Origin: CAIWHR01 sp963823215
Lineage (GTDB): Bacteria > Pseudomonadota > Gammaproteobacteria > Burkholderiales > Casimicrobiaceae
Direction: 5' to 3'
NCBI GenBank assembly: GCA_963823215.1
Contig: CAWGKT010000002.1
Location: 62,001-126,000 of the forward strand
DNA: 64,000 nucleotides
Under the pieces are notes generated by a model. That model did not search any database. It had not been told where the DNA came from and saw only the letters and a program-made list of their open reading frames with translations. This document shows, piece after piece, positions 1 to 9,482 of the stretch (positions are counted from its first letter, which is position 1; each line of letters starts with the position of its first letter). The translations under genes were made by a program, and so were the position numbers.

Positions 1-1142
1 CTGGTCTTGCTCGCCGGCTGCGGTCAGGCGCCCGCGCCGCCCGTTTCTTCCGGAGCCTTGGCGGCAACGCACGACGCGGGCGCCGCGCTCGGCTTGCCGG
101 CGATGGAGGTGCCGGCCGACAACCCGGTGACGCCGGCGAAAGTCGCGCTCGGCCGCAAGCTCTTCCTCGACCGGCGCCTCTCGCCGAACGCGCACGATGT
201 CCTGTGCGATGTGCCACGTGCCGGAGCAGGGGTTCACCGCGCACGAGCTCGCGACCCCGGTGGGCATCGAGGGGCGCAGCGTGCGGCGCAACGCGCCGAC
301 CGTGCTCAACGTCGCGTGGCAGAAGCGCCTGTTTCACGACGGTCGCGAGATCGCGCTCGAGGACCAGGTCTGGGGTCCGCTGCTCGCAGCCAACGAGATG
401 GGCAATCCTTCGATCGGCTATGTGATCGAGCGCATCGCCGCGCTCGACGACTACCGGGGACTGTTCGAGGCGGCCTTCGACGGACGCGGTCCGTCGGCCG
501 CGCGCCTGGGCGCCGGCGCTGGCCGCCTACGAGCGCACGCTGATCGCGGGGGATTCGCGCTTCGACCGCTGGCGCTTCGGCGGCGAGGCCGGCGCGCTGG
601 GCGAAGTCGAGAGGCAGGGCTTCGCGCTCTTCGCGGGCAAGGCCCGGTGCATCGCCTGTCACTCCGTCGGCGAGCGCGACGCGCTGTTCACCGACCACGG
701 CTTCCACAACACCGGCATCGGCTGGCGGCGCAGCTTCGGCCTTCCCGAGCGCACCCGCGTCGAGCTCGCCCCCGGTGTCGTTGCCGAGCTCGATCGCCGC
801 ACGGTCGAATCGTTCTCCGAGCCGCCGGCGAAGGACGTCGGCCGCTACGAGATCACGCTCGACCCGAAGGATCGCTGGGCGTACAAGACGCCCTCGCTGC
901 GCAACGTCGCGCTCACCGCGCCGTACATGCACGATGGGTCACTGCCGAGCCTCGAGGCCGTGGTCGAGTTCTACGATCGCGGTGGCATCGACAACCCGGG
1001 GAAGAGCGCGCTCCTCATGCCGCTGTACTTGAGTGCAGCGGAGCGTGCGGCGCTCGTCGCATTTCTGCGCACGCTCACCGGGAACGCAGTCGCCGCGCTC
1101 GCGGCCGATGCGCGCAGGGCGGCACCCGCAGCCGCCAAATGA
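1..1142 (+). CDS. Di-haem cytochrome c peroxidase / MauG-like lipoprotein, 5' end outside window, frameshifted
   Basis: Periplasmic di-haem cytochrome of the CcpA/MauG family, which reduces peroxide or carries out related oxidations with electrons from small cytochromes. The window opens inside the signal peptide: a lipobox (LLAGC) is followed by a Pro/Ala-rich linker, so the start codon is upstream. Two haem sites are visible, CAMCH near 200-215 and CIACH near 650. The C-terminal part has the family's YMHDGS and YDRGG segments. The frame changes near 197 and near 507, each time by +1. Removing one base at each gives a continuous 379-residue product, so sequence error is more likely than decay. 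The gene ends at a TGA at 1140. A silent peroxidase-like paralogue cannot be excluded. Confidence 0.8.
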
Positions 1143-1318
1143 GGCCCGGTGCCGAGCTCTCGCCACACCCATGTGCGCGAGGCCGTGGCGTCAGTGTCTG
1201 CAAAGCCCCAGGCGGCGCAAGCCTCCGGGCTTCGTACCCCAGGCGCCCTGCGGCGTGCGCCACCCGTGGCCCGATTTGGCATAGCCCGGCGAGGGCTGTA
1301 GAGTGCAGCACCGCCGTC

Positions 1319-4102
1319 ATGCCGAGGATTCCGGGCTTGGACATATCGTCGAGTGTCACCACCATCCTGTTCACGGACATCGAGGGGAGCACCCGTCTGT
1401 GGGAGCAGGAAGGGGAGCGCATGGCGCTCGCGCTGGCCCGGCACGACGCGCTGGCGCGGGCGGCTGTCGAGGGCAACCGCGGCGTCATCGCGAAGATGAC
1501 CGGCGACGGCATCTGCGCCGCCTTCGACGACCCGCTGGACGCGCTCGACGCCACGCTGGCCTTTCAGCGCTCGCTCGGCGACCCCGCGGCGACCAACGGG
1601 ATCGCGCTCCGGGTGCGCTGCGGGCTGCACCTGGGCGCCGTCGAGCGGCGCGACGATGATTACTTCGGCACTCCGGTCAATCGCACCGCGCAGATCATGA
1701 GCGCGGCCCACGGGGGCCAGATGTTGCTTTCCCGAGCCGTGGTCGATGGCATCGGCGAGCGTCTGCCGGCGGGGGTTTCCGTGCGCGATCTTGGCCGCGT
1801 CCGGCTGAAGGACCTCGCGACGCCGGAGCATATCTACCAGGTCCTGCATCCTGAGCTCCCGCAGGAGTTTCCGGCGCTGCGCTCGCTGGAAGCGACACCG
1901 AACAACCTGCCGCAGCTCGTCACGTCGTTCATCGGCCGCGAGCGCGAGCTGGCCGAGGCCAAGAAACTGCTCGAGGGCGCGCGCTTGCTGACTCTGCTGG
2001 GCATGGGCGGCCTCGGCAAGACCCGGCTCTCGATGCAGATCGGTGCCGACATGATGAACGCGTTTCCGGACGGCGTCTGGTTCGTGGACCTGGCGCCGAT
2101 CGTCGATCCGGAACTGGTTCCCAATACCGCCGCGCAGGTCCTGGGCGTGCGCGAGGAGGCCGGCAGACCGCTGATCCAGACGCTCTGCGCGCACCTCAGG
2201 CAACAGAAGCTGATCCTGATCTTCGACAACTGCGAGCATCTCCTCGGCGCATGCGCAAGCCTCGCCGGAACGTTGCTCCAGGAAACGTCCGACATTCGGA
2301 TCATCGCGACGAGTCGCGAAGCGCTGCATGTCCCGGGGGAGCGCACCTATGCCGTGTTTCCGCTGGCATTACCTGACCGCAATGCGGGGGTAGAGAGCCT
2401 GCTGCGATCGGAGGCCGTGCAATTGTTCATGGAGCGCGCAAGGCTGCAGAAGCCGGGCTTCTCGCTCACCGAGCGGGATGCGCCGGCGGTCGCCGAGATC
2501 TGCGCCCGACTGGAGGGCATACCGCTCGCGATGGAGCTCGCCGCGGCCCGGATGCGCTCGCTGTCCGTGCAGGACATCAACGCCCGCCTGAAGGATCGGT
2601 TCAAGCTGCTCACCGGCGGCAGTCGCGTCGCGCTGGAGCGCCAGCAGACCCTGCGTGCGCTGGTGGCGTGGTCCTACGACATGCTGCAGGAAACCGAGAA
2701 GAGACTGCTCGAACGGCTCGCCGTCTTCGCCGGTGGCTTCGATCTCGCCGCGGCGAAGGAAGTCTGCGGCACCGAGCCGATCGTTGCTGAAGAGCTTTCC
2801 GAGCTGCTGTCCTCGCTCGTCGACAAATCGCTGGCGATGCCCGAGAAAGTGGGTGTCGGGGTGCGCTACCGCCAGCTGGAGACGATCCGCGAGTTCGCCC
2901 GCGAGTGCCTGAACAAGCGCGAGGACGCGGCGGAAATCGCGGTGCGCCACTGCGATCATTACTTCGTCTTTGCCAAGGCCATACGTGACGGCGTGAAGGG
3001 CCCGGAGCAGGCCGAGTGGATCCGGCGCGCCGAAACCGACCTCGACAACCTGCGCGCGGGCATCAACCTGTCGCTCGAAGGACGGGCGGACCCGTTTCTC
3101 ATCATCAAGTACGAGGCTGCGCTGATGGGGTTTCGGCAGCTGCGCGGCTATTCGAGCGAAGGGCGCAAATACATCCGTGCCGCACTGGCGCTGCCAGCCG
3201 TGCAGGCGTCCGAGCTCGCGCGCGCCCATGCGCTCTACGTGGGCGGCGCTCTCGCCGACGACCAGAGCGACCACGCCGAGGCGCACAGGATGCTCGAGGA
3301 AAGCCTTGCCTTGCGCCGGGGTCTCGGCAACCCGAGGGACATCGCCGGCGCGTTGTCCACGCTTGCCCAGCTGCGATTGCACGAAGGCGACGCCGAGAGC
3401 GCGCGCAAGTACGAGCAGGAAGCCCTTGCGCTGTTTCGCGAGCTCGGTGTCCCCGTGGAGGAGGCAATCAGCATTGGCCACCTGGGCGACATCTGCATGT
3501 ATCTCGGCGAGGATGACAGCGCGACCGGACATTTCGAGGAGTGTCTCGCGAAGGCTCGCGCGATCGGCCACCGCGAGCTCGAGGGCGAGTGCGAGTGGAA
3601 ACTGGGCGAGCTCGAGCTCACGCGCGGCAACCTTGCCGCGGCACGCACGCGGTTCGATCGCTCGCACGAGATCTGCAAGGGCGCAGAGGATCGGCGCGGC
3701 GAGGCGATGGCCCTCTGGTCCAACGGCCGTGCGTATGCAATCGACGGCGACGACAGTGCAGCGTGCGAGAAGCTCGCGGAAGCGCTGCGCGCGTTCCAGT
3801 CCTTCGAGATGAACGCGCAGATGCTGGGCTGCCTCGAGGATCTGGCCGAGATACTGCGCTCGCTGGGCCAGGCGGACAACGCCGCACGCCTCTACGGTAC
3901 CGTCGAAAGTCTCCGGGAAAGGCTCGCGCTCCCGAGGCCCCCGCGCGCGGCGAGCAAATGTAACCACGCAGTCGCCAGAGCACGCGCAGAGCTCGGCGAC
4001 GCCGCATTCGAAGCGGCATGGGCGGAAGGGCGCGAGTGGGGGCTCGCGGAGGCGGTGCGGCGCGCCTTGGTCGCGACGCAGGTCGAGCCCGTGACTGCCT
4101 GA
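1319..4102 (+). CDS. Class III nucleotide cyclase - STAND ATPase - TPR protein (927 aa)
   Basis: Large cytoplasmic signalling protein. Residues about 12-175 form a class III adenylate/guanylate cyclase domain: FTDIEGST carries the first metal-binding Asp and MTGDG the second, so both metal sites are intact. An AfsR/NB-ARC-like STAND ATPase follows, with FIGRERELAE leading into a Walker A GMGGLGKT near residue 229 and a Walker B-like LIFDNCEHL near 300. The C-terminal third is helical and TPR-like. The ATG at 1319 sits directly before the cyclase domain; the frame stays open upstream only because it overlaps the preceding cytochrome gene. A paralogue lies at 7480-9162. This architecture suggests ATP-dependent oligomerisation coupled to cyclic nucleotide synthesis; the input signal is unknown. 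Confidence 0.85.
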   Translation: MPRIPGLDISSSVTTILFTDIEGSTRLWEQEGERMALALARHDALARAAVEGNRGVIAKMTGDGICAAFDDPLDALDATLAFQRSLGDPAATNGIALRVRCGLHLGAVERRDDDYFGTPVNRTAQIMSAAHGGQMLLSRAVVDGIGERLPAGVSVRDLGRVRLKDLATPEHIYQVLHPELPQEFPALRSLEATPNNLPQLVTSFIGRERELAEAKKLLEGARLLTLLGMGGLGKTRLSMQIGADMMNAFPDGVWFVDLAPIVDPELVPNTAAQVLGVREEAGRPLIQTLCAHLRQQKLILIFDNCEHLLGACASLAGTLLQETSDIRIIATSREALHVPGERTYAVFPLALPDRNAGVESLLRSEAVQLFMERARLQKPGFSLTERDAPAVAEICARLEGIPLAMELAAARMRSLSVQDINARLKDRFKLLTGGSRVALERQQTLRALVAWSYDMLQETEKRLLERLAVFAGGFDLAAAKEVCGTEPIVAEELSELLSSLVDKSLAMPEKVGVGVRYRQLETIREFARECLNKREDAAEIAVRHCDHYFVFAKAIRDGVKGPEQAEWIRRAETDLDNLRAGINLSLEGRADPFLIIKYEAALMGFRQLRGYSSEGRKYIRAALALPAVQASELARAHALYVGGALADDQSDHAEAHRMLEESLALRRGLGNPRDIAGALSTLAQLRLHEGDAESARKYEQEALALFRELGVPVEEAISIGHLGDICMYLGEDDSATGHFEECLAKARAIGHRELEGECEWKLGELELTRGNLAAARTRFDRSHEICKGAEDRRGEAMALWSNGRAYAIDGDDSAACEKLAEALRAFQSFEMNAQMLGCLEDLAEILRSLGQADNAARLYGTVESLRERLALPRPPRAASKCNHAVARARAELGDAAFEAAWAEGREWGLAEAVRRALVATQVEPVTA

Positions 4103-4126
4103 TCGCGGCCAGCGGCCCACGAAAAG

Positions 4127-4164
4127 CCGACGCCCGCCCCAGCAGACTGCCGGACGGGCGTCGG
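4127..4164. terminator. Bidirectional hairpin terminator between convergent genes
   Basis: A perfect 10-bp inverted repeat (CCGACGCCCG at 4127-4136, CGGGCGTCGG at 4155-4164) with an 18-nt loop lies between the stops of the plus-strand cyclase/STAND gene and the minus-strand PEP-CTERM gene. Read on the minus strand the stem is followed by CTTTTC, giving a short U run, so it is best placed to end the PEP-CTERM transcript. Confidence 0.7.
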
Positions 4165-4184
4165 TGCGACTTCCGGTCGAGGCG

Positions 4185-4958
4185 TCAGGCCGTCTTCTTG
4201 CGGCGCCTTGCGAACCAGCCGGCGCCGAGCGCTCCCAGCGCCAGACCCATCGTGCCGGGCTCGGGGACAGCGGTCACGGTCACGCAATCGTCGTCGTCGT
4301 TGCATGTCGTCAACGAAGAGAGAATCGCGGGGTTCGAGTTGATAGTCCGCCGGGTCGTCGCCACTCGCAGGGGTCGAAAGTCACCGTCGCACACGGGCTT
4401 GTGGATCCGTTCGCGGGGTCGAACCCATCCCCCAGGCGGTGAACCAGAGCCAGAGGGGGCCGGCGTAAACGAAGGATTGGGCCGGAGTCGACGAAGCTCG
4501 CGCACGTCAGGAATGAATACTCTTCCGTTTGAATGCCGATGACGGCATTGGCCCCATTGATGCGTCTTGATCAGCATCCCATCAACTTCATCAGTTGAAG
4601 TCTTGCAGGCCAAAATTGTAGATCGACGTGCCGTTCCGCCGGTCCGGGCGGGTTGTTGTACAGGGTCACATTGGCAAATATCGAGCGCCATGTCGCAAGT
4701 GTCCGAACCGCAGCCATAGTTCTCACCACTCTAGACAAAGTCGGGGCCGCTGCCGGTGTCGGCGGCCAACAAACACCCGTCCGGAAGAGAGAACTCAGCC
4801 ACACCCTCCCACCACAAGTTACCGTTAAGGGTGCCCCCGAAAGCCGGATCCCAGATTGCCCCGACCGTCGCCGCGTCCGCCCGCGTTCCGACGATCAGCG
4901 ACACCGCGCCTGCCATCGCGACCTGCGTAACTCGCTTGTACATAACGTTCACGGCCAC
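4185..4958 (-). pseudogene. PEP-CTERM surface/extracellular protein, broken by several frameshifts
   Basis: Exported protein with a C-terminal sorting tail for an exosortase. The N-terminus (start at 4958) has a signal peptide (KRVTQVAMAGAVSLIVG, then ADA), followed by a tryptophan-rich segment that stops at 4731. The C-terminus in another frame ends with VPEPGTMGLALG, a hydrophobic stretch and RRRKK: the PEP motif, membrane segment and basic tail of the PEP-CTERM domain. Between them, protein-like stretches (NVTLYNNPPGPAE, NAVIGIQTEEYSF) alternate through all three frames, implying about six single-base changes. The middle sequence has no recognisable domain. It may be intact in the organism, given the error pattern elsewhere. 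No PEP-CTERM-type exosortase (XrtA/XrtB) is in the window. Confidence 0.6.
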
Positions 4959-5295
4959 CTCCCTTCGCTTTCGAAACCGATCATGATCTGCGAATTCGCG
5001 GACCGACCCGGATCCGCTCGATTGCGCGCAAAATTACATTTGCATAATGTGAGCAAGATTTGTACCGCACATACGAGAAACGACGCATCGCATTGATAAC
5101 GAAGTCGTTTTGCTCGACCCGGCGCGCAAGCGAAACGCGTTGGTCCATTCAGTTGTAAAAAAAATCGACAGCCGGACGGGCTGGCGCGCCCGCCTGGAGG
5201 CCGCCAATGCCGGATGGGCAAACGATTCAGGCGCCCTCCCGTCGACAGTCCGAATCGCGCAAACCTGCCGCCCCGCCACGAGCAGCAGCGCCCCC
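4959..5295. other. Gene-free spacer, relatively A+T-rich
   Basis: About 340 bases between the start of the PEP-CTERM gene and the stop of the OGT-like gene, both on the minus strand. It should carry the PEP-CTERM promoter. The stretch around 5030-5060 (AAAATTACATTTGCATAATG) is the most A+T-rich part and contains a CATAAT hexamer on the plus strand. No coding sequence, repeat or clear hairpin was seen. Confidence 0.5.
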
Positions 5296-7452
5296 TCAGT
5301 CCACAGCAGGCCTGGTGATCGGCTCGACTGCGAAGCTCGCCGGCGGCTCGCCCCGCTGCTGCCGCTCCCACATCGCCAAGTACGCAGCCTCGATGTGCCG
5401 GCGGAAGCGGTCGGTGTCGAACAGCGGGTCGGTGTTGCGGTTGGCGGCAAGCTTCCGCTTCAGCCCCGTAAGCCGTTCGGAGTCAGTGGCCAGCTCTAGC
5501 GCCAGCGCTTCGTAGTCGGCAAGCGACGTCGTGACGAGCTCGGGCAGCCCGACGGCGCGGAGCAGGCTCGCGGCGACACGCCCCGCGAACGTCGATCCCG
5601 CGCACGTCAGGACGGGCACTCCCGCCCAGAGCGCGTCGCTCGCCGTCGTGTGGGCGTTGTACGGCAGCGTGTCGAGAAACAGGTCGGCGAGCCTGTGTCG
5701 CGCCAGGTGATCCGCGCCTGCGAGCCTCGGCGCGAACACCAGCCGTTCCGGGGCGACGCCGCGGCGCCCTGCCTCCCGTCGCAGATTGTCAGGCACCTCC
5801 GCGTTGCCCCGCAGCAGCCAGAGGACGCTGCCTTCGATCTGGCGCAGGATCCGCATCCAGACGTCGAACATCGCCGGCGCGATCTTGTAGCTGTTGTTGA
5901 ACGAGCAGAAGACGAAGCCCGACTCCGGCAGCCCGGCTTCCCCGCGCGTTGGGGTTCGCTCGGCAATGCGCCGGCGCGAGTCGTTGGGCTGGTAGGTGTC
6001 GGGCAGGTACACGACCCTTTCCGTGAAGTGGCAGACTTCCGCAGGTGGAATGACCACTTCATCCGCCAGCACGTAGTCGATGTAGCTGGCCGCCATCGTG
6101 CCCGGATAGCCGAGGAAGTTCACCTGGATCGGCGCCGGTCGGTGGGCGAGTATTCCCGTCCGGCAATCGCGCGTGAACCCGCCGAGGTCGACCGCGATGT
6201 CGATCTCGCGCTTCCGGATCCGATCGGCGACCTCGTGGTCGTCCATGCGCCGCACATCGATAAACGTCTTGAAGGCCGACGTGACGCGTGCACGCATCGG
6301 CCCGGGCGTGGCCGCCCCGAACGAAATCGCCGTGACGTCGAAGCGCGAGCGGTCGTGGCACTCGAACAGACCGACGGCCAGCGTCGATGTCGCGTGCTCG
6401 CGAAAATCCGCTGACAGGTAGGCGACGCGGATCCGCTCGTGGCGATAGCGTTCGCCGGTCCACAAGGCCAACGGTGCGGGCGGGCACTGCTCCCGAACCC
6501 ACGTTCGCGCGCACGCGAGCTGGTCCTCCGACGAGTCCGAAATGCCGAGGAACGCGAAGGGAACGCAACGCGGTTGTCCGTTTCGTACATCCTCCGCGAC
6601 GCGTCGCGACAGCTCTGCGCAATCGCGCCAGTCGCAGCAGGCCATCCGCGCATTGAGCAGCGCCCCCTCGGCGAAGCGCAATTTTGGCGCGAGCTTCAAG
6701 CCCCGTTCGAGATCGTCGGCTGCCGCGCGATGTTGCCCAAGCGTAGCCAGCACGGACCCGCGGGTCTGCAATGCGACGACCAGATCGGGCTTGAGCTGCA
6801 AAGCCCGACCGAGGCTGTCGAGCGCGAGCGCGCTTTCGCGGACCATGAATAGCGCGGTACCGCGGTTTGCGTGCGCTTCCGCGAAGTCCGGATCGATCTG
6901 CAGGGCACGCTCGAACCAGGGCAGCGCCTCGGCATAGCGGCGCATCGCACTCAGGACGGTACCACGGTTGTTCAGGACCACTGCTGAATGGGGACTTCCC
7001 GCCAGCGCCTGGTCGAAATCGGCGATGGCCTCGTCGAATCGGCCGAACGCCTTCAATGCATTTCCCCGATTGTTGAGCGCCTGGACGTGGTCGGGACGAA
7101 GCACCAGCGCCCGGTCGAAGGCCTCGAGCGCCTCGGCGTGGCGCCCGAGGTCCGCCAGCGCGCCGCCCCGGCAATTCAGCGTGTCGGCGGAATCCGGGCG
7201 AAGCGCCAGCGCGCGATCACAAAGGGCCAGCGCCTCGTCGTAACGCCCGCGCCGCGCTGCGACCAGCCCCGCCAAATACAACGCATCGAAGTGGCCAGGT
7301 GCGGCCTTGACCGCGGCTGCAGCCCAACGCGCCGCTTCAGCGAGATCGCCCGTGCGGAAGGACGCCACCGCCCGGCGCAGCGGCTCGGCCTCACGCCGGG
7401 ATGCGGGCATGGTTGGCGCTCCGGAGCGAAATCCATGGTTACGGCGCGACAT
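5296..7452 (-). CDS. TPR-domain O-linked GlcNAc transferase (SPINDLY/OGT family, 718 aa)
   Basis: Cytoplasmic glycosyltransferase of family GT41, which transfers a sugar from a UDP-sugar to Ser/Thr of proteins. Residues about 20-290 are tandem TPR units (repeated ALNNRGNAL / LDSLGRALQLKPD patterns). Residues about 330-700 are the two-lobed catalytic region, with SADFREHATS (the His matches the conserved OGT histidine), LGYPGTMAASYIDY and LPYNAHTTASDALW. Acceptors in bacteria are mostly unknown. The gene lies 27 bases downstream of the degenerate cyclase/STAND gene on the same strand, so the two are probably co-transcribed. No frameshift. Confidence 0.85.
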   Translation of the reverse strand: MSRRNHGFRSGAPTMPASRREAEPLRRAVASFRTGDLAEAARWAAAAVKAAPGHFDALYLAGLVAARRGRYDEALALCDRALALRPDSADTLNCRGGALADLGRHAEALEAFDRALVLRPDHVQALNNRGNALKAFGRFDEAIADFDQALAGSPHSAVVLNNRGTVLSAMRRYAEALPWFERALQIDPDFAEAHANRGTALFMVRESALALDSLGRALQLKPDLVVALQTRGSVLATLGQHRAAADDLERGLKLAPKLRFAEGALLNARMACCDWRDCAELSRRVAEDVRNGQPRCVPFAFLGISDSSEDQLACARTWVREQCPPAPLALWTGERYRHERIRVAYLSADFREHATSTLAVGLFECHDRSRFDVTAISFGAATPGPMRARVTSAFKTFIDVRRMDDHEVADRIRKREIDIAVDLGGFTRDCRTGILAHRPAPIQVNFLGYPGTMAASYIDYVLADEVVIPPAEVCHFTERVVYLPDTYQPNDSRRRIAERTPTRGEAGLPESGFVFCSFNNSYKIAPAMFDVWMRILRQIEGSVLWLLRGNAEVPDNLRREAGRRGVAPERLVFAPRLAGADHLARHRLADLFLDTLPYNAHTTASDALWAGVPVLTCAGSTFAGRVAASLLRAVGLPELVTTSLADYEALALELATDSERLTGLKRKLAANRNTDPLFDTDRFRRHIEAAYLAMWERQQRGEPPASFAVEPITRPAVD

Positions 7453-7479
7453 TGCCCGCGGTTCCCGCGCCCGCCTTCT

Positions 7480-9162
7480 TCAACGGTGATCGGTCACGCG
7501 CTCGACGCCGCGCAGATACTCGGCGTGCCGCTCGCGCGTTGCCGCGATGTCGCCAGATTCGCCGGACGGGTCGGCCGCCCGCTCGCGCGCGTAGTCGCGG
7601 AGGATCTCGTATTGCCGGAAGAGGGACCGCTCACCGTCGGAATCGATGACCACGAGCGACTTGTCGGCCAGCGTGGACAGCAAGTCGAGGACGTCGTCAG
7701 GCGACAGCGGCGGCGCGCCGCAGACCTCTTCGGCGGCATCGAGATCGAATCCGCCGTCAAAAACCGAGATGCGGTTGAACAGTAGCCGCGCGCTCTCGTC
7801 GAGGTGACCGTAGGACCGATCAAGCATCGCCCGCAATTTGCGCTGTTGCGGTGGCACCGCACCGCTGTCGACTTTCACAAGGGCAAGGTGGTTCGCCAGG
7901 CGCGCGTCGATCTCCTCTAGCGACAACGTGCCCATCCAGGCGGCCGCGAGCTCGATGGCCAGCGGAATCCCGTCGAGCCGCGCACAGATCAAGGCGACGA
8001 TGGGCGCGTTGCTCCCGGTCAGCGCGAAATCGGGACGCTGCAGGCGCGCCCGCTCGACGAACAGCGCGACGGCCGCGGATTCGCCGGCGCTTTGTGTGCC
8101 GAGGTGGGCCTGCATCTGCGGGACCGGCAGCGTCGGCAATGCGTACGTCTGCTCGCCATCGACGCGCAGCGACTCACGGCTCGTCGCGAGGATGCGCAAC
8201 TCGGACGCGGCGCGCAACAGCGCGTCGGCGACCCGAGCGCAGGCCCCGATCAGGTGGTCGCAGTGGTTGAGGATCAGCAACGAGGTGCGGGCTGCAAAAT
8301 GCGCCGCCAGCGTTTTGGGCAGCGGCACGTCCGTTTCCTCGCTCACGCCCAGCGCACGGGCTACCGACTGTTCCACCAGACTCGGATCGGAGACGGCTTC
8401 GAGGTCGACCAGCCAGACCCCGTCCGGATAATCGTCCAGCACTTCGGCAGCGACTTGCAGCGCCAGCCGCGTCTTGCCGAGGCCGACGGCCCCGAGCAGC
8501 GTCAACAGGCGGGCATTCCCGAGCAACTGCTTGACTTCGGCCAACTCGCGCTCTCGGCCGATGAACGTCGTGGTCTGTTGCGGCAGGTTGTTCGGTGTCG
8601 CTTCCAGCGAGCTCAGTGCCGGAAACGCCTCCCGCAGCTTCGGGTGCACGACCTGGTAGACAGTCTCCGCGGTCGCGAGACCGCGCAAACGCACGGATCC
8701 CAGATCGCGCAACGTCACGCCGAGAGGCAGACGCTCGCCCACCAATGCGGCCACCGCCTGCGACAGCAGCACCTGGCCGCCGTGCGCAGCGCTCATGACA
8801 CGTGCGGCACGGTTGATCACGCTGCCGAAAATATCGTTGTCCCGGCGCTCGACGACCCCCGCATGCAGCCCGCAGCGCACCCGCAGTGCAACGCCGAAAG
8901 TCGCGGCCGGGTCGGCGAGCGCCTGCTGCAATTGAATCGTCGCGTTCACCGCATCGACCGCGTCATCGAAAGCAGCGTAAACCCCGCCACCCATCATTTT
9001 CACGACGGTGCCGCGGTTATCCTCGACCGCAGCCCGCGCGAGCGCGTCGTGCCGCTCCAATGCCGGCTTCATACGCTCGGAACTCTGTTCCAACAGCCGG
9101 GTGCCGCCTTCGATATCAGTGAACAGAATGGTGACGATGTCGGTCTGGTTACGAGGGCTCAT
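7480..9162 (-). CDS. Degenerate cyclase-like / STAND ATPase protein without TPR region (560 aa)
   Basis: Paralogue of the protein at 1319-4102, sharing FTDIEG, ATPNNLP, FIGRERELAE and LLTLLG blocks in the same order, but ending soon after the STAND region and lacking the roughly 300-residue helical C-terminus. Two catalytic positions are changed. The second metal motif reads MMGGG instead of MTGDG, so the metal-binding Asp is Gly. The Walker B segment reads LLILNHCDHL instead of LILIFDNCEHL, so Asp is Asn. Walker A (GAVGLGKT) is intact. I infer a protein that may bind ATP but probably neither cyclises nucleotides nor hydrolyses ATP well, perhaps a regulatory partner of the full-length paralogue. 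The start ATG at 9162 immediately precedes the cyclase-like domain. Confidence 0.8.
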   Translation of the reverse strand: MSPRNQTDIVTILFTDIEGGTRLLEQSSERMKPALERHDALARAAVEDNRGTVVKMMGGGVYAAFDDAVDAVNATIQLQQALADPAATFGVALRVRCGLHAGVVERRDNDIFGSVINRAARVMSAAHGGQVLLSQAVAALVGERLPLGVTLRDLGSVRLRGLATAETVYQVVHPKLREAFPALSSLEATPNNLPQQTTTFIGRERELAEVKQLLGNARLLTLLGAVGLGKTRLALQVAAEVLDDYPDGVWLVDLEAVSDPSLVEQSVARALGVSEETDVPLPKTLAAHFAARTSLLILNHCDHLIGACARVADALLRAASELRILATSRESLRVDGEQTYALPTLPVPQMQAHLGTQSAGESAAVALFVERARLQRPDFALTGSNAPIVALICARLDGIPLAIELAAAWMGTLSLEEIDARLANHLALVKVDSGAVPPQQRKLRAMLDRSYGHLDESARLLFNRISVFDGGFDLDAAEEVCGAPPLSPDDVLDLLSTLADKSLVVIDSDGERSLFRQYEILRDYARERAADPSGESGDIAATRERHAEYLRGVERVTDHR

Positions 9163-9482
9163 TGCTATCCCGGGGAAGCGCTATCGGAGTGACGGATGCG
9201 TCGCGGAACATTGCCCGATGCGTCCTTCCACTGCCCGCCGGCAATTCCGACGAGCCCCGATCACGGCGACATCATGCCAGACACCGCAGCGCGCGGCACC
9301 ATCGAGATTACCCATGGCTCTCGGATGCGGCCGCGGCGACCTCTGACCCTCCCAGCTTCCCACCCGTCCGGGCAAGGCAAGGTGTGCTACGCTGCGCGCG
9401 ATCACGCGTCGTGCCGTTGAATTTCCCATCCTTCGGTAGACTTGCACCGCTGTCCGGCCACCACGTCCACGGAGAGTTGCCA
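9163..9482. other. Divergent intergenic region
   Basis: 320 bases between the divergent cyclase-like gene (minus) and the methyltransferase gene (plus), presumably holding both promoters. No operator-like palindrome, hairpin or ORF could be supported. Confidence 0.4.

Noticed and set aside
197..4102. A single giant reading frame joining the cytochrome and the cyclase/STAND protein (about 1300 codons).
   Set aside because: From 197 to about 507 it encodes part of the cytochrome and then runs as nonsense Arg/Ala-rich sequence until the cyclase ATG at 1319. It is an accident of high G+C and a frame break, not a fusion.
1319..9162. The cyclase/STAND pair as an antiviral STAND (Avs-like) defence system.
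   Set aside because: The domain order cyclase - NB-ARC-like - TPR is common in bacterial signalling proteins; there is no nuclease or other killing effector and no neighbouring defence genes.
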